This document shows positions 36,644 to 44,798 of a stretch of 64,000 bases of DNA, in pieces; within the stretch, counting starts at the first letter, position 1; each line of letters begins with the position of its first letter. Source of the stretch: Devosia subaequoris. Lineage in GTDB: Bacteria; Pseudomonadota; Alphaproteobacteria; Rhizobiales; Devosiaceae. The position numbers and the translations under genes were made by a program. Location of the stretch: contig NZ_JACIEW010000002.1 of assembly GCF_014197055.1 (NCBI RefSeq), positions 372,001 through 436,000 on the forward strand. The letters are read 5' to 3'. The notes under the pieces were generated by a model. It was not told where the DNA came from. It made no database searches and saw nothing but the letters and a program-made list of their open reading frames with translations.

Positions 36644-36662
36644 GGTGTTAGGAGAGACGACC

Positions 36663-37439
36663 ATGACTTCACTCGTTGTCCCGGATCTTGCCGGCAAGAG
36701 CGTGTTGATCACGGGCGCATCAACCGGCATCGGCGCGGCACTAGCCACCGCATTTGCCGCGCAGGGTGCGTTGGTAGGGCTGCATTTCAATTCCAGCAGC
36801 GCAGCGGCCGAGACTCTCGCAGCCAAAATCGCAGCTGGTGGCGGCAGGGCTGCACTGGTAAAGGCCGATGCAACCAAGTCAGACGAAATGGAGCGCGCGG
36901 TCGAGGAGACCGTGGCTGCGTTTGGCCGCCTCGACGGACTGATCAACAATGCCGGGGGCATGGTTGCCAGACTGGCCTATAGCGAGATGACCGACGAGCA
37001 TTATGACGCGGTCATGGACCTCAACGGCCGCTCGGTTCTGGCCGCCAGCCGTGCCGCAATCCCACACTTGAAGGCCGCGGGCTGTGGCTTCATCATCAAC
37101 ACCACCTCCATCGCCGCGCGCAACGGAGCGAGCAATGGGGCCGGCATCTATGGTTCATCAAAGGCGTTCATTGCCAACGTCACGCGGGGCATGGCCAAGG
37201 AGCTCATCCCCTTTGGCATTCGCGTCAATGCCGTGGCGCCGGGCGTGATCACCACACCCTTCCACGAACGCTATTCCACCGCCGAACAGATGCAGGCCGC
37301 GCTCAACGCCATTCCGCAAGGCCGCCACGGCACACCCGAGGATTGCGTGGGCGTCTACCTGTTCCTCGCCTCCAATTTGCTCTCACCCTACATCATCGGG
37401 CAGGAGATCGAGGTCAATGGCGGCCAATTGATGACTTAA
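36663..37439 (+). CDS. Short-chain dehydrogenase/reductase
   Basis: A 258-residue classical SDR. The Rossmann motif is VLITGASTGIGAALATAFAA; NNAGG follows, with Ser in NTTSIAARNG and the Tyr-x-x-x-Lys pair in GIYGSSKAF. The start at 36663 (MTSLVVPDLAGKSV) has TAGGAGAGAC upstream, 20 bases after the AKR stop. It probably oxidises or reduces a sugar or polyol in the same pathway as its neighbours. Specificity is not readable. Confidence 0.93.
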   Translation: MTSLVVPDLAGKSVLITGASTGIGAALATAFAAQGALVGLHFNSSSAAAETLAAKIAAGGGRAALVKADATKSDEMERAVEETVAAFGRLDGLINNAGGMVARLAYSEMTDEHYDAVMDLNGRSVLAASRAAIPHLKAAGCGFIINTTSIAARNGASNGAGIYGSSKAFIANVTRGMAKELIPFGIRVNAVAPGVITTPFHERYSTAEQMQAALNAIPQGRHGTPEDCVGVYLFLASNLLSPYIIGQEIEVNGGQLMT

Positions 37440-37450
37440 GGAGACCGGAC

Positions 37451-38362
37451 ATGGGCAAACGTATTATCTTTACCGGCGGCAGCGGCAAGGCCGGTCGCCA
37501 CGCCGTCGCCTATCTGGTGGCGCAAGGGCACACGGTGCTCAATCTTGATCTGAAGCCGCTCGACATCGAGGGCGTCAACACCCTGATCACCGACCTGACC
37601 GATAGCGGCCAGGTGTTCAATGCGCTCTCCATACACTTTGGTTTTGAGGGCTTTGAAACCGGCAAGGGCCCGGCCCCGGTCGACGCAGTGGTCCATTTCG
37701 CGGCCATTCCCCGCGTGCTGATCCACCCCGACAATGAGACCTTCAAGGCCAATGTGACCTCGACCTACAATGTGATCGAGGCGGCGACCAAACTCGGAAT
37801 CCGCAAGATTGTCATTGCATCGAGCGAAACCACCTATGGCGTCTGTTTTGCCGAAGGCGATAAGGACTACCAGAAGTTTCCGCTCGAAGAAGACTATGAC
37901 GTCGACCCGATGGACAGCTATGGCCTGTCCAAACTGGTCAATGAAAAGACCGCCCGGGCCTTTGCCATGCGCACGGGTGCGGACATTTACGCTTTGCGGA
38001 TCGGCAATGTGGTCGAACCGGAAGACTATGCCCGCTTCCCGACCTTCCTGGCTGATCCGCCGTCCCGCAAACGCAACGCCTGGAGCTATATCGACGCGCG
38101 CGATCTGGGTCAGATTGTCGCTCTCTGTATCGCCAAAGATGGCTTGGGTTTCCAGGTGTTCAACGCGGTCAATGACGAGATCACAGCGAACGAGCCGAGC
38201 GAGGCTTTCCTGGCTAGGTGGGCTCCCAATACACCCATTGCGCGGCCCATAGAGGCGTTCGAGGCCCCCATTTCAAATCGAAAGGTCCGGGACGTTCTCG
38301 GGTTCAAGGAAAACCACAACTGGCGTCAATATGTCCCCGGCGCCGAGCGAAAGAGGCAGTAA
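37451..38362 (+). CDS. NAD-dependent epimerase/dehydratase-family protein (extended SDR)
   Basis: A 303-residue extended SDR with N-terminal GxxGxxG in IIFTGGSGKAGRHAVAYLVA, the acidic NLDLKPLD that selects NAD(H), SSETTYG and the Tyr-x-x-x-Lys pair in DSYGLSKLV. AAGGAGACC precedes the ATG at 37451; the longer open frame overlaps the SDR gene. Such enzymes include sugar epimerases and uronate dehydrogenases. The exact activity is unknown; the context suggests carbohydrate catabolism. Confidence 0.9.
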   Translation: MGKRIIFTGGSGKAGRHAVAYLVAQGHTVLNLDLKPLDIEGVNTLITDLTDSGQVFNALSIHFGFEGFETGKGPAPVDAVVHFAAIPRVLIHPDNETFKANVTSTYNVIEAATKLGIRKIVIASSETTYGVCFAEGDKDYQKFPLEEDYDVDPMDSYGLSKLVNEKTARAFAMRTGADIYALRIGNVVEPEDYARFPTFLADPPSRKRNAWSYIDARDLGQIVALCIAKDGLGFQVFNAVNDEITANEPSEAFLARWAPNTPIARPIEAFEAPISNRKVRDVLGFKENHNWRQYVPGAERKRQ

Positions 38363-38371
38363 GGCCCACTG

Positions 38372-39301
38372 ATGAAAACCTACAAAGCCCCCCATAGCGA
38401 TAGTGAAGTGTCCAGTGTCGTATTGGGCCTTATGCGTATCGCGCAAATGGACAATTCCGAAATCCGCGCCCTGTTTGATACCGCCCGCGAGGCCGGCATC
38501 ACGGTCTTCGACCATGCCGACATATATGGTGGCGCACGCCATCGCTGTGAGGAGCGCTTCGGGGAAGCGGTGACCCTCACGCCTTCCGAACGCGAGTCGA
38601 TCGTTATTCAGAGCAAAGTCGGCATTCGGCATGGCTGGTTCGACTTTTCCCGCGACCACATCCTGAAGACCGTCGATGAGTCTCTGGCCGCGCTGAAGAC
38701 GGATTATCTCGACGTCCTGCTGCTGCACCGCCCCGACGCTCTGGTTGAACCTGAAGAGGTTGCCAAGGCGTTCGACACGCTTGAAGCGTCTGGAAAGGTG
38801 CGCCAGTTCGGTGTTTCCAATCACACGCCGGGCCAGATCGAACTGCTCAAGAGTGCCGTCAAACAGCCGCTGCGCTACAACCAGGTCCAGTTGAGCATCA
38901 CTCACGCCAATCTGATCGCGCAGGGTGTGGCGGCCAACATGGATGGCAGCGATCAGTCGATTTCTCGCGATATTGGATTGCTCGACTATTCCCGCCTTAA
39001 CGGCATGATGCTGCAGGCCTGGTCTCCCTTCCAGAAGGGGTTCTTTGACGGGGTGTTTGTCGGTGATCGCGAGAGCCATCCCGAACTCAATGACGAACTC
39101 GATCGTCTGGCCAAGGCCTATGGCGTGACACCAACCGGTGTCGCCGTCGCCTGGATTACCCGCCACCCCGCCAATATCCAGGTCGTCTTAGGCACCACCA
39201 AGCCGCAGCGCGTACGCGAATGTGCGGCCGGGTCAGACATCAACCTAACGCGCGAAGAATGGTACAGCCTGTTCCGCGCGGCCGGCCACATCGTACCCTG
39301 A
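38372..39301 (+). CDS. Aldo/keto reductase (YdhF-like)
   Basis: A 309-residue AKR, closest in style to YdhF-type oxidoreductases: VVLGLMRIAQMDNSEIRALF, ITVFDHADIYGGARHRCEER (Asp and Tyr), QSKVGIRHGWFDFSRDHILK (Lys) and DYLDVLLLHRPDALVEPEEV (His), ending with IQVVLGTTKPQRVRECA. The ATG at 38372 is 9 bases past the epimerase-like stop, so it is the fourth gene of the cassette. It is only distantly similar to the first AKR of the operon and presumably acts on another substrate or step. Confidence 0.92.
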   Translation: MKTYKAPHSDSEVSSVVLGLMRIAQMDNSEIRALFDTAREAGITVFDHADIYGGARHRCEERFGEAVTLTPSERESIVIQSKVGIRHGWFDFSRDHILKTVDESLAALKTDYLDVLLLHRPDALVEPEEVAKAFDTLEASGKVRQFGVSNHTPGQIELLKSAVKQPLRYNQVQLSITHANLIAQGVAANMDGSDQSISRDIGLLDYSRLNGMMLQAWSPFQKGFFDGVFVGDRESHPELNDELDRLAKAYGVTPTGVAVAWITRHPANIQVVLGTTKPQRVRECAAGSDINLTREEWYSLFRAAGHIVP

Positions 39302-39310
39302 TCAAAAAGG

Positions 39311-39341
39311 CTCGGCAGGTCGTCGCTGACGATCTGCCGAG
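39311..39341 (-). terminator. Intrinsic terminator for leftward transcription
   Basis: A 14-bp stem with one mismatch (CTCGGCAGGTCGTC at 39311-39324 against 39328-39341) closes on a GCT loop. On the minus strand it is followed by CCTTTTT. It would terminate transcripts arriving from the AraC gene; on the plus strand it has no T tract. Confidence 0.75.
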
Positions 39342-39347
39342 GCGCTA

Positions 39348-39480
39348 TTACGACGTACCGACCGGATAGGCCACATAGGCCAGGCGCTTGCTGTCTGGCG
39401 CCCAGCCCATTGCGGCCGCCGCGACGATTTGGTGATCGCCCGAAACCTGCCGTTCCGCAACCAAGACGTAAATCCGTTTG
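39348..39480 (-). pseudogene. Remnant of a TolB/WD40-like beta-propeller protein
   Basis: In one minus-strand frame the last roughly 40 codons of a protein can be read: KRIYVLVAERQVSGDHQIV then AMGWAPDSKRLAYVAYPVG before a TAA stop. The GWAPDSKRLAYV pattern is a PD40/TolB-type blade. No start or upstream part is present: the frame is closed by a stop near 39510. A gene fragment left by deletion is the simplest reading. Confidence 0.45.
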
Positions 39481-39510
39481 GACAGAGTGCAGGCATGAGT
39501 TTCCTGCAAG

Positions 39511-40389
39511 CTAACTTAGCCGGGTTTGTGTTGATGCGTGACGGAATATGGCCCTGTAGGCCCGGGGCGTCATTCCACGCTGGGCTTTAAACTGGCGGTT
39601 GAAGTTGGCAACCGAGGGATAGCCGACGGCTTCGGCGATGAAGCCGATGGGTTCGTTGGTGGAGGAGAGACGGGAGCAGGCGTCGCCGATGCGGAGGCCG
39701 GCGACGTAGTCGGTGATGCTGACCTGCGTGTGCTTGACGAACATGCGGTGGAGGCCCGAAACGCTGAGCGCGGCGATTTCGGCCAGTTCTGGCATGCTGG
39801 TCGGGCCGACGTAGTGTTGGTGGAGGTGCGCCAGGATCCGATCCAACCGCGAGCGGCCGCCTTCAACCTCCTGGGGCACTGCATGGGAAAGCGGGTGCGC
39901 GCTGCTGTCTTCGGCGAGGCGATCGAGGATCGAGAACAGGGCAAGCAGTCGTTGGACCGGTGGCAGGTCGAACATAGCGCTGAATTCAGGGGCTAGGGCA
40001 AGGCCGGTCTCCCGGGCAAAGGCGAGGCCGCCGAGCGAGCGGTTCATCAGGTCCTTTACCGGTTGCAACTCGACCGAACCGGCGATCATGCCTTCGATCC
40101 ATTCCTTGCGGAACCAAAAGACCAGGGCAATGTGCGGCTCGGTATGGTCGAGCTTTTTGCGCGAGGCCCAGGTATGGGGCAGGTTCGGTCCGACGAGGAC
40201 AAGGTCGGCATCGCCGTAGCTGCCGACATGGTCGCCGATGAAGCGTTGGCCCTGTGAATTGAGCGTCAGGGTTAGTTCGAATTCGGGGTGATGATGCCAT
40301 TGGAACGGTATGGCGTCGTCCAACCGCCGGTTGAGCATGGTCCACGAGGCGGTGTTCGGCGTCGACAGATGTTCACGATAGGCGCGCAT
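39511..40389 (-). CDS. AraC-family transcriptional regulator
   Basis: A 292-residue regulator with an N-terminal cupin-like sensor domain (IPFQWHHHPEFELTLTLNSQ, GDADLVLVGPNLPHTWASRK) and two C-terminal HTH motifs (TSMPELAEIAALSVSGLHRM and EPIGFIAEAVGYPSVANFNR, QFKAQRGMTPRAYR). The start at 40389 (MRAYREHL) is chosen; 40446 is upstream in frame. It is divergent from the phytanoyl-CoA dioxygenase-like gene, which it may regulate in response to a sugar-like or phenolic ligand. Confidence 0.92.
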   Translation of the reverse strand: MRAYREHLSTPNTASWTMLNRRLDDAIPFQWHHHPEFELTLTLNSQGQRFIGDHVGSYGDADLVLVGPNLPHTWASRKKLDHTEPHIALVFWFRKEWIEGMIAGSVELQPVKDLMNRSLGGLAFARETGLALAPEFSAMFDLPPVQRLLALFSILDRLAEDSSAHPLSHAVPQEVEGGRSRLDRILAHLHQHYVGPTSMPELAEIAALSVSGLHRMFVKHTQVSITDYVAGLRIGDACSRLSSTNEPIGFIAEAVGYPSVANFNRQFKAQRGMTPRAYRAIFRHASTQTRLS

Positions 40390-40518
40390 CGGGCATGATG
40401 ATCCCACTAGACGCCAGAATAGTACCAAAACACGCATGACCAGCACAACATGGGCGCTGCGTGGCCGCTAACCTCACAATCATCCGCCTTCGAGGGGAGT
40501 TCGACATGGGAGAGTTAA

Positions 40519-41457
40519 ATGCAGCAGGCCACGCAGTTGAAGCGCGACAGCCATCCGACCACCGTTGCCACGACGCAGCTCAAGGACATCGAGAAGACCT
40601 TGCCGCTGCGCGTTTTGTCGAGGGACGATTGGGAGCATTGGACGACGAAGGGCTACGTGATTGTCCGGCAGGCGGTGCCTGCGGCCAATGTGGAGCGGCT
40701 CGTCGACTTGCTCTGGAAATTTGACGAGAAGGATCCGAACGATCCTTCCACCTGGTATGCGCCGCAACGGCGCGAGCACAAGATGAAGGAGCTCAACAAT
40801 ACCGGGATGCTGGAGATCTATAATCACCAGTATCTGTGGGACAATCGCATGGAGCAGCGAATCTACGACGCGTTCGTGGATATCTGGGATCGGGAAGACC
40901 TCTGGGTCACCATTGACCGGGCCAATCTTAATCCGCCCAAAAAGGTCAAGGGCAACCCCAATGGCTTCATCCACTGGGATGTGGATACGTCGATCCGGCC
41001 GCTGCCGATCGGCGTGCAGGCCGTGCTCAGCCTCAAGAAGCAGGACGGCGATGTCGGCGGCTTCCAGTGCGTGCCGTATCTGTTCGAGCACTTTGAGGAC
41101 TGGGTGCAGACCCAGCCGGACGATCGCGACCCGATGCATCCCGAGATGACGGGGCAGAGCGCCGTCAATATCGACATGGAGCAGGGCGATCTGATGATCT
41201 TCAACTCCCTGCTGGCGCATGGGGTGCGCCCCAACCATTCCGACGGCCGCGTGCGCATGGCGCAGTATATCTCCATGCATCCGGCGGAATGGGACAATGA
41301 GGTCGAGCGGCAGGAGCGTATCCGGCTCTGGCGCGACCTTGATCATCCGCAGCGCGATGCCTTTCCGGGTGATCCGCGCGACTGGGAGAAGCACAATGCG
41401 ACGACAGCGGAGCTGACGCCGCTTGGTGAAAAGCTGCTTGGCTTGAGCCGCTGGTAA
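40519..41457 (+). CDS. Phytanoyl-CoA dioxygenase (PhyH)-family oxygenase
   Basis: A 312-residue Fe(II)/2-oxoglutarate-dependent oxygenase of the PhyH family. Iron ligands are recognisable as the HxD pair in FIHWDVDTSIRPL and the distal His in LLAHGVRPNHSDGRVR, whose Arg binds 2-oxoglutarate. GFQCVPYLFEHFEDW between them is typical. The substrate is unknown; neighbours give no pathway. GGAGAG lies before the ATG at 40519, and a terminator follows the stop. It is divergent from the AraC gene. Confidence 0.88.
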   Translation: MQQATQLKRDSHPTTVATTQLKDIEKTLPLRVLSRDDWEHWTTKGYVIVRQAVPAANVERLVDLLWKFDEKDPNDPSTWYAPQRREHKMKELNNTGMLEIYNHQYLWDNRMEQRIYDAFVDIWDREDLWVTIDRANLNPPKKVKGNPNGFIHWDVDTSIRPLPIGVQAVLSLKKQDGDVGGFQCVPYLFEHFEDWVQTQPDDRDPMHPEMTGQSAVNIDMEQGDLMIFNSLLAHGVRPNHSDGRVRMAQYISMHPAEWDNEVERQERIRLWRDLDHPQRDAFPGDPRDWEKHNATTAELTPLGEKLLGLSRW

Positions 41458-41462
41458 ACGTG

Positions 41463-41491
41463 CGAGCCCCGCTAATGCATAGCGGGGCTCG
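41463..41491 (+). terminator. Intrinsic terminator after the PhyH-family gene
   Basis: A perfect 12-bp stem (CGAGCCCCGCTA, 41463-41474, with 41480-41491) around an ATGCA loop, five bases after the stop codon. A short T run (CTTTT) follows after a few bases. Confidence 0.75.
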
Positions 41492-41519
41492 ACAGCTTTT
41501 CAGCTATTTCGTCCATAAC

Positions 41520-41571
41520 CTGCCAGTTTACCACCCTGTCGCCGCCGCCTGGGTGGTAAGCAGACTGGCAG
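41520..41571. repeat. Long imperfect inverted repeat at the left edge of the phage fragment
   Basis: CTGCCAGTTTACCACCC (41520-41536) pairs with GGGTGGTAAGCAGACTGGCAG (41551-41571) apart from a 3-4 base bulge, around a 14-base GC-rich loop. It lies directly between the PhyH terminator and the truncated methyltransferase, and could be a structure at the phage insertion or deletion boundary. Confidence 0.5.
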
Positions 41572-41613
41572 CTCTCGGGAAGTCTTGGTTGCAGCCTGAA
41601 CGGCAGGAATGGT

Positions 41614-42765
41614 GAAGGGTTTGGGAACAAGCTCGCCGAATTGTCCCACTGGGACGACAGCCTGCTCGCGATCGAATTCAACGACATGCTGGAGTTGGAG
41701 CTTTCTATCGAGCTCAATTTCGATTTTAGTATCACCGGCTTCACGTCTCCCGAAGTTGACCAGTTGATCTCCAACGCCGAATGCCCGCCGGGGAATGACC
41801 CGGGTGCTGCGCTGTCGACTGGGGAGCCGGTGATCTCTGAGCTTGGCGACCTCTGGCTGCTTGGTGACCATCGCCTGATCTGCGGCAACTCGCTCGAGGA
41901 GGAAACCTACAAGTCCCTCTTTGGGAGCGAGCGCGCCCACATGGGCATCCACGATGCTCCGTATGACGTCAAGATCGAGGGCCACGTGTCGAGCTCAGGC
42001 CGGCACACTGAGTTCGTGATGGGCTCGGGCGAATTGGGTGACGAGTTCGTCCCGTTCTTGAGCCGCTTCTTGAAGGCCAGCAAAGACTTCAGTCTTCCCG
42101 GGGCCTACCAGTATTGCTTCATGGACTGGCGCCACATGTTGGAGATGAGTACGGCCGGTCAGAACGCCGGGCTCGTCCTGAAGAATCTGTGCGTCTGGGA
42201 TAAGGGCGTGGGGGGCATGGGCTCGCTCTATCGCTCCCAGCACGAACTTGTCTTTGCGTTTGCCGACCCCAAGGCGTCGGGCACTAACAATGTCCAGTTG
42301 GGCAAGTTTGGTCGTAACCGCACCAATGTCTGGTCTTATCCTGGTTCGTTCGCCATGCGCGACGAGCTGGCGCTCCACCCTACACCCAAGAATGTCGCCA
42401 TGATCGCAGATGCGATCCGCGATGTGTCACCCCGGAATGGCATTGTGCTCGACGCCTTCTCTGGCTCAGGCACGACGATCATCTCTGCTGCAAAGACGGG
42501 CCGCCGCGCCTACGCCATCGAACTCGACCCCAAGTTTGTCGACGTGGGTGTCAAGCGTTGGCAGGAGTGGTCGGGTGAAACCGCGCATCACGCTGAGACC
42601 GGCCTGAGTTTTGCCAAGTTGTCCGACCTTCGCCAAGAGAACCGCGGCCAGTCTGGCTCTTCTGGCTCCGCTCCCTCGCGCGCGCGCCGCCGCGTCCGCA
42701 TCGGCGAAGGAGATGAGCCATGTCGGGCAAGAAGAGCAAAAGCGGTTCCGGTGACTACACCGTAG
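41614..42765 (+). pseudogene. 5'-truncated ParB/methyltransferase phage protein
   Basis: The frame encodes the methylase part of phage ParB-domain DNA methyltransferases. After NKLAELSHWDDSLLAIEF and ITGFTSPEVDQLI come LGDHRLICGNS, the motif IV region IHDAPYDVKIEGHVSSSG, the segments FMDWRHMLEM, GGMGSLYRSQHELVFAF and FGRNRTNVWSYPG, then motif I VLDAFSGSGTTIISAAKTGR. The N-terminal ParB half (about 100-130 residues in relatives) is missing and a stop lies upstream at about 41608. The catalytic DPPY reads DAPY. Both changes suggest a non-functional remnant. It overlaps the following DUF5681 gene. Confidence 0.8.
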
Positions 42766-43151
42766 GTCGCGGAAAACCACAAGTCGCAAGCCGCTTCAAG
42801 CCGGGTCAGTCCGGCAACCCTGGGGGGCGCAAGAAGGGCTGCCGAAACTACAAAACCATTTTGGCAGCGGTCATGGAGTCGGAGATCGCAGTGACCGAGA
42901 ATGGCCGCAAGCTCAAGGTTTCGAGGTTCGAGGCATTGGTCTTGTGCGCTTTTAAGGACGCCCAGCACGACGCAAAAGTTCGTAGCGACCTGTTTGACCG
43001 GTATGAGCGTTGCGATGACGGCGCCAGCGAGATTCAGGAAGAACTACCTGAGGAGGATCGGGCAATTATCGACCGCGGTCGTCAACGCGCTGGCCCCAAG
43101 AAAGCTTCGAACGCCCCAGGTGGCGATGAAGGCGCATTGGACGATGACTAG
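42720..43151 (+). CDS. DUF5681 phage protein
   Basis: A 143-residue protein with the DUF5681 start pattern: a basic VGRGKPQVASRFKPGQSGNP then GGRKKGCRNYKTIL, and a helical region KLKVSRFEALVLCAFKDAQH. Such proteins sit immediately before terminase genes in alphaproteobacterial prophages and may be small-terminase-like. Here it overlaps the methyltransferase end and the terminase start. Its acidic C-terminus (GGDEGALDDD) ends at the terminase ATG. Probably intact as a frame but stranded in a decayed prophage. Confidence 0.75.
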   Translation: MSGKKSKSGSGDYTVGRGKPQVASRFKPGQSGNPGGRKKGCRNYKTILAAVMESEIAVTENGRKLKVSRFEALVLCAFKDAQHDAKVRSDLFDRYERCDDGASEIQEELPEEDRAIIDRGRQRAGPKKASNAPGGDEGALDDD

Positions 43152-43698
43152 TTTGATTACGCCGGAGCGCGAGCTACGTGCCTACCTCCGACAGGATCTG
43201 AGCTGCTTTGTCGAAAAGGCCTTCGACACCCTTGAGCCCAGCACGACCTACGAGCACAACTGGCATATCGACCATCTCTGCTGGCACTTGTCCCGCGTGG
43301 CTGCCGGTGACTGCACCAGGTTGCTCATAAATGTGCCACCGCGGTCCATGAAATCGATCACGGCATCCATCGCCTTCCCCGCTTGGCTGCTCGGGCATGA
43401 ACCATCCAAACGCATCATGTGCGTGTCCTTTTCGGATGACTTCGCCCGCAAGCTGTCAGTTGACACACGCACACTGTTGCAAACTGAGTGGTATCAGCGG
43501 ACGTTCCCTCGCATGCGGTTGGCGTCAAAACGCCCCCGCAATACAGAACTCACTACGACCGAGCATGGCTATCGCTTCGCTGCAGGCAATGGTGGCTCGG
43601 TACTTGGCCGAGGTGCAGACCTGATCATCGTTGACGACCCGATCAAACGCATTGTCCGGCATCAGCGCCCGTGGCACAGAATCGGGTTTGATCGTTAA
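43144..43698 (+). pseudogene. 3'-truncated phage terminase large subunit
   Basis: The start at 43144 gives the N-terminal ATPase part of a terminase-like protein. NVPPRSMKSITASIAFPAW is the Walker A-type loop, MCVSFSDDFARKLSVDTRTL and GGSVLGRGADLIIVDDPIK (Walker B) follow. About 185 residues are present; relatives run to about 450-500 residues with a nuclease domain. After VDDPIK the sequence departs from the family (HQRPWHRIGFDR) and stops, so the nuclease half has been deleted at about 43640-43650. Confidence 0.75.
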
Positions 43699-43707
43699 GG
43701 AGAGTTC

Positions 43708-43734
43708 GGGTCTCGTCTGAAGGACGAAAGACCC
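43708..43734. repeat. Inverted repeat at the right edge of the phage fragment
   Basis: GGGTCT-CGTC pairs with GACG-(AA)-AGACCC around a five-base loop, just past the truncated terminase stop. No T tract follows, so it may be a junction or recombination-associated structure rather than a terminator. Confidence 0.35.
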
Positions 43735-43827
43735 AGAATGACGACGGACACCTAATGCACTACCAAATAGAGTGCAGAGACGCCGCAAAACGAATAAGCC
43801 ATCGATTTATCAATAATTCCCATCCAT

Positions 43828-44748
43828 TTAATCCACCCAAGCCATACTCGGGTCTGCAGTTGAGCAATACAATGCCGCGCTGCGACGCGCCTGTTCTACG
43901 ACGCTAATAATCAGTTCTTTTTCGGTGATCGCCTGGTAGGTGCCAATGATCGGCATTGCGGGAAAGTGCTTGGTCACTCTAATGGGATGCAACAAGCCGG
44001 TCTTGAGTTCACGCTTGATAGTGACGCTTGGAATGGCACCTACCCCAAACCCGTCAATTAGCAGACTGATGATTGAGTACAGTGAATTGGAACTCGTCAG
44101 CTTGCTGGCCAGCACCTGTTCGTCCTGAAAGTACGGCGCGATCATTCGATAGGGCGGTGTGTCCTTGGGAAAGGTGATGATGGGCAGGCTGGCCAGGTCA
44201 TCCACGCTATAGGTACGGTCCGGATTGATGATCTTCGGCGATCCCGCCCACGTCATCTGCAGCACACAGGAGGTGAAGCTGCGGAAATTGTCGCCAATGG
44301 CCGGATCGAGCGCAAAGATCACATCGAATTCGCCCTTGTTCATACCGTCGACCAGGCTCTTTGTGCCTTCGACAGTCAGCTCGATTTTCAGCGTTGGCGC
44401 CGCTTCATGGAGCGCTTCGACAAAGGGTGTCATCCAGGTTGAGGACACCGAGTCGATCGCCCCGATCCGCACCACCTTGGGCGCGAGACTGGTTTCGTCG
44501 CTCAGCTCATGCTTGAGTCCGTCATAGGCACTTAAGATCGACTGGAAGGCTTCCAGCGCCCGTTGTCCGCTTGGCGTCAGCGAGAAATTGCGTCCGGTGC
44601 GGTGCATGAGACGACAGCCAAACTCCTCCTCCATCGCGGCAAGGCGAATGGAGATGGCTGGCTGCGTCGTATGCAGTTCTTCAGCGGCACGGCCAAAATG
44701 GCGGTGCCGCGCCAACGCGACAAAGGTGATCATGTCGAGGATGCGCAT
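43828..44748 (-). CDS. LysR-family transcriptional regulator
   Basis: A 306-residue LTTR with HTH region ITFVALARHRHFGRAAEELH and TTQPAISIRLAAMEEEFGCR, then an effector domain (VVRIGAIDSVSSTWMTPFVE, GFGVGAIPSVTIKRELKTGL). The ATG at 44748 has AGAGGA upstream; 44775 is the longer option. It is the last gene of the minus-strand putrescine/GABA operon, 50 bases after the aldehyde dehydrogenase, and probably regulates it. Confidence 0.93.
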   Translation of the reverse strand: MRILDMITFVALARHRHFGRAAEELHTTQPAISIRLAAMEEEFGCRLMHRTGRNFSLTPSGQRALEAFQSILSAYDGLKHELSDETSLAPKVVRIGAIDSVSSTWMTPFVEALHEAAPTLKIELTVEGTKSLVDGMNKGEFDVIFALDPAIGDNFRSFTSCVLQMTWAGSPKIINPDRTYSVDDLASLPIITFPKDTPPYRMIAPYFQDEQVLASKLTSSNSLYSIISLLIDGFGVGAIPSVTIKRELKTGLLHPIRVTKHFPAMPIIGTYQAITEKELIISVVEQARRSAALYCSTADPSMAWVD

Positions 44749-44798
44749 GGCGCTTCCTCTATCAGATTTACCCATCCCTGCGCGCCTTTTTCAGCGAG

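Noticed and set aside
39302..39496. 64-codon minus-strand frame
   Set aside because: Different frame from the recognisable TolB-like tail, and it runs through the terminator hairpin.
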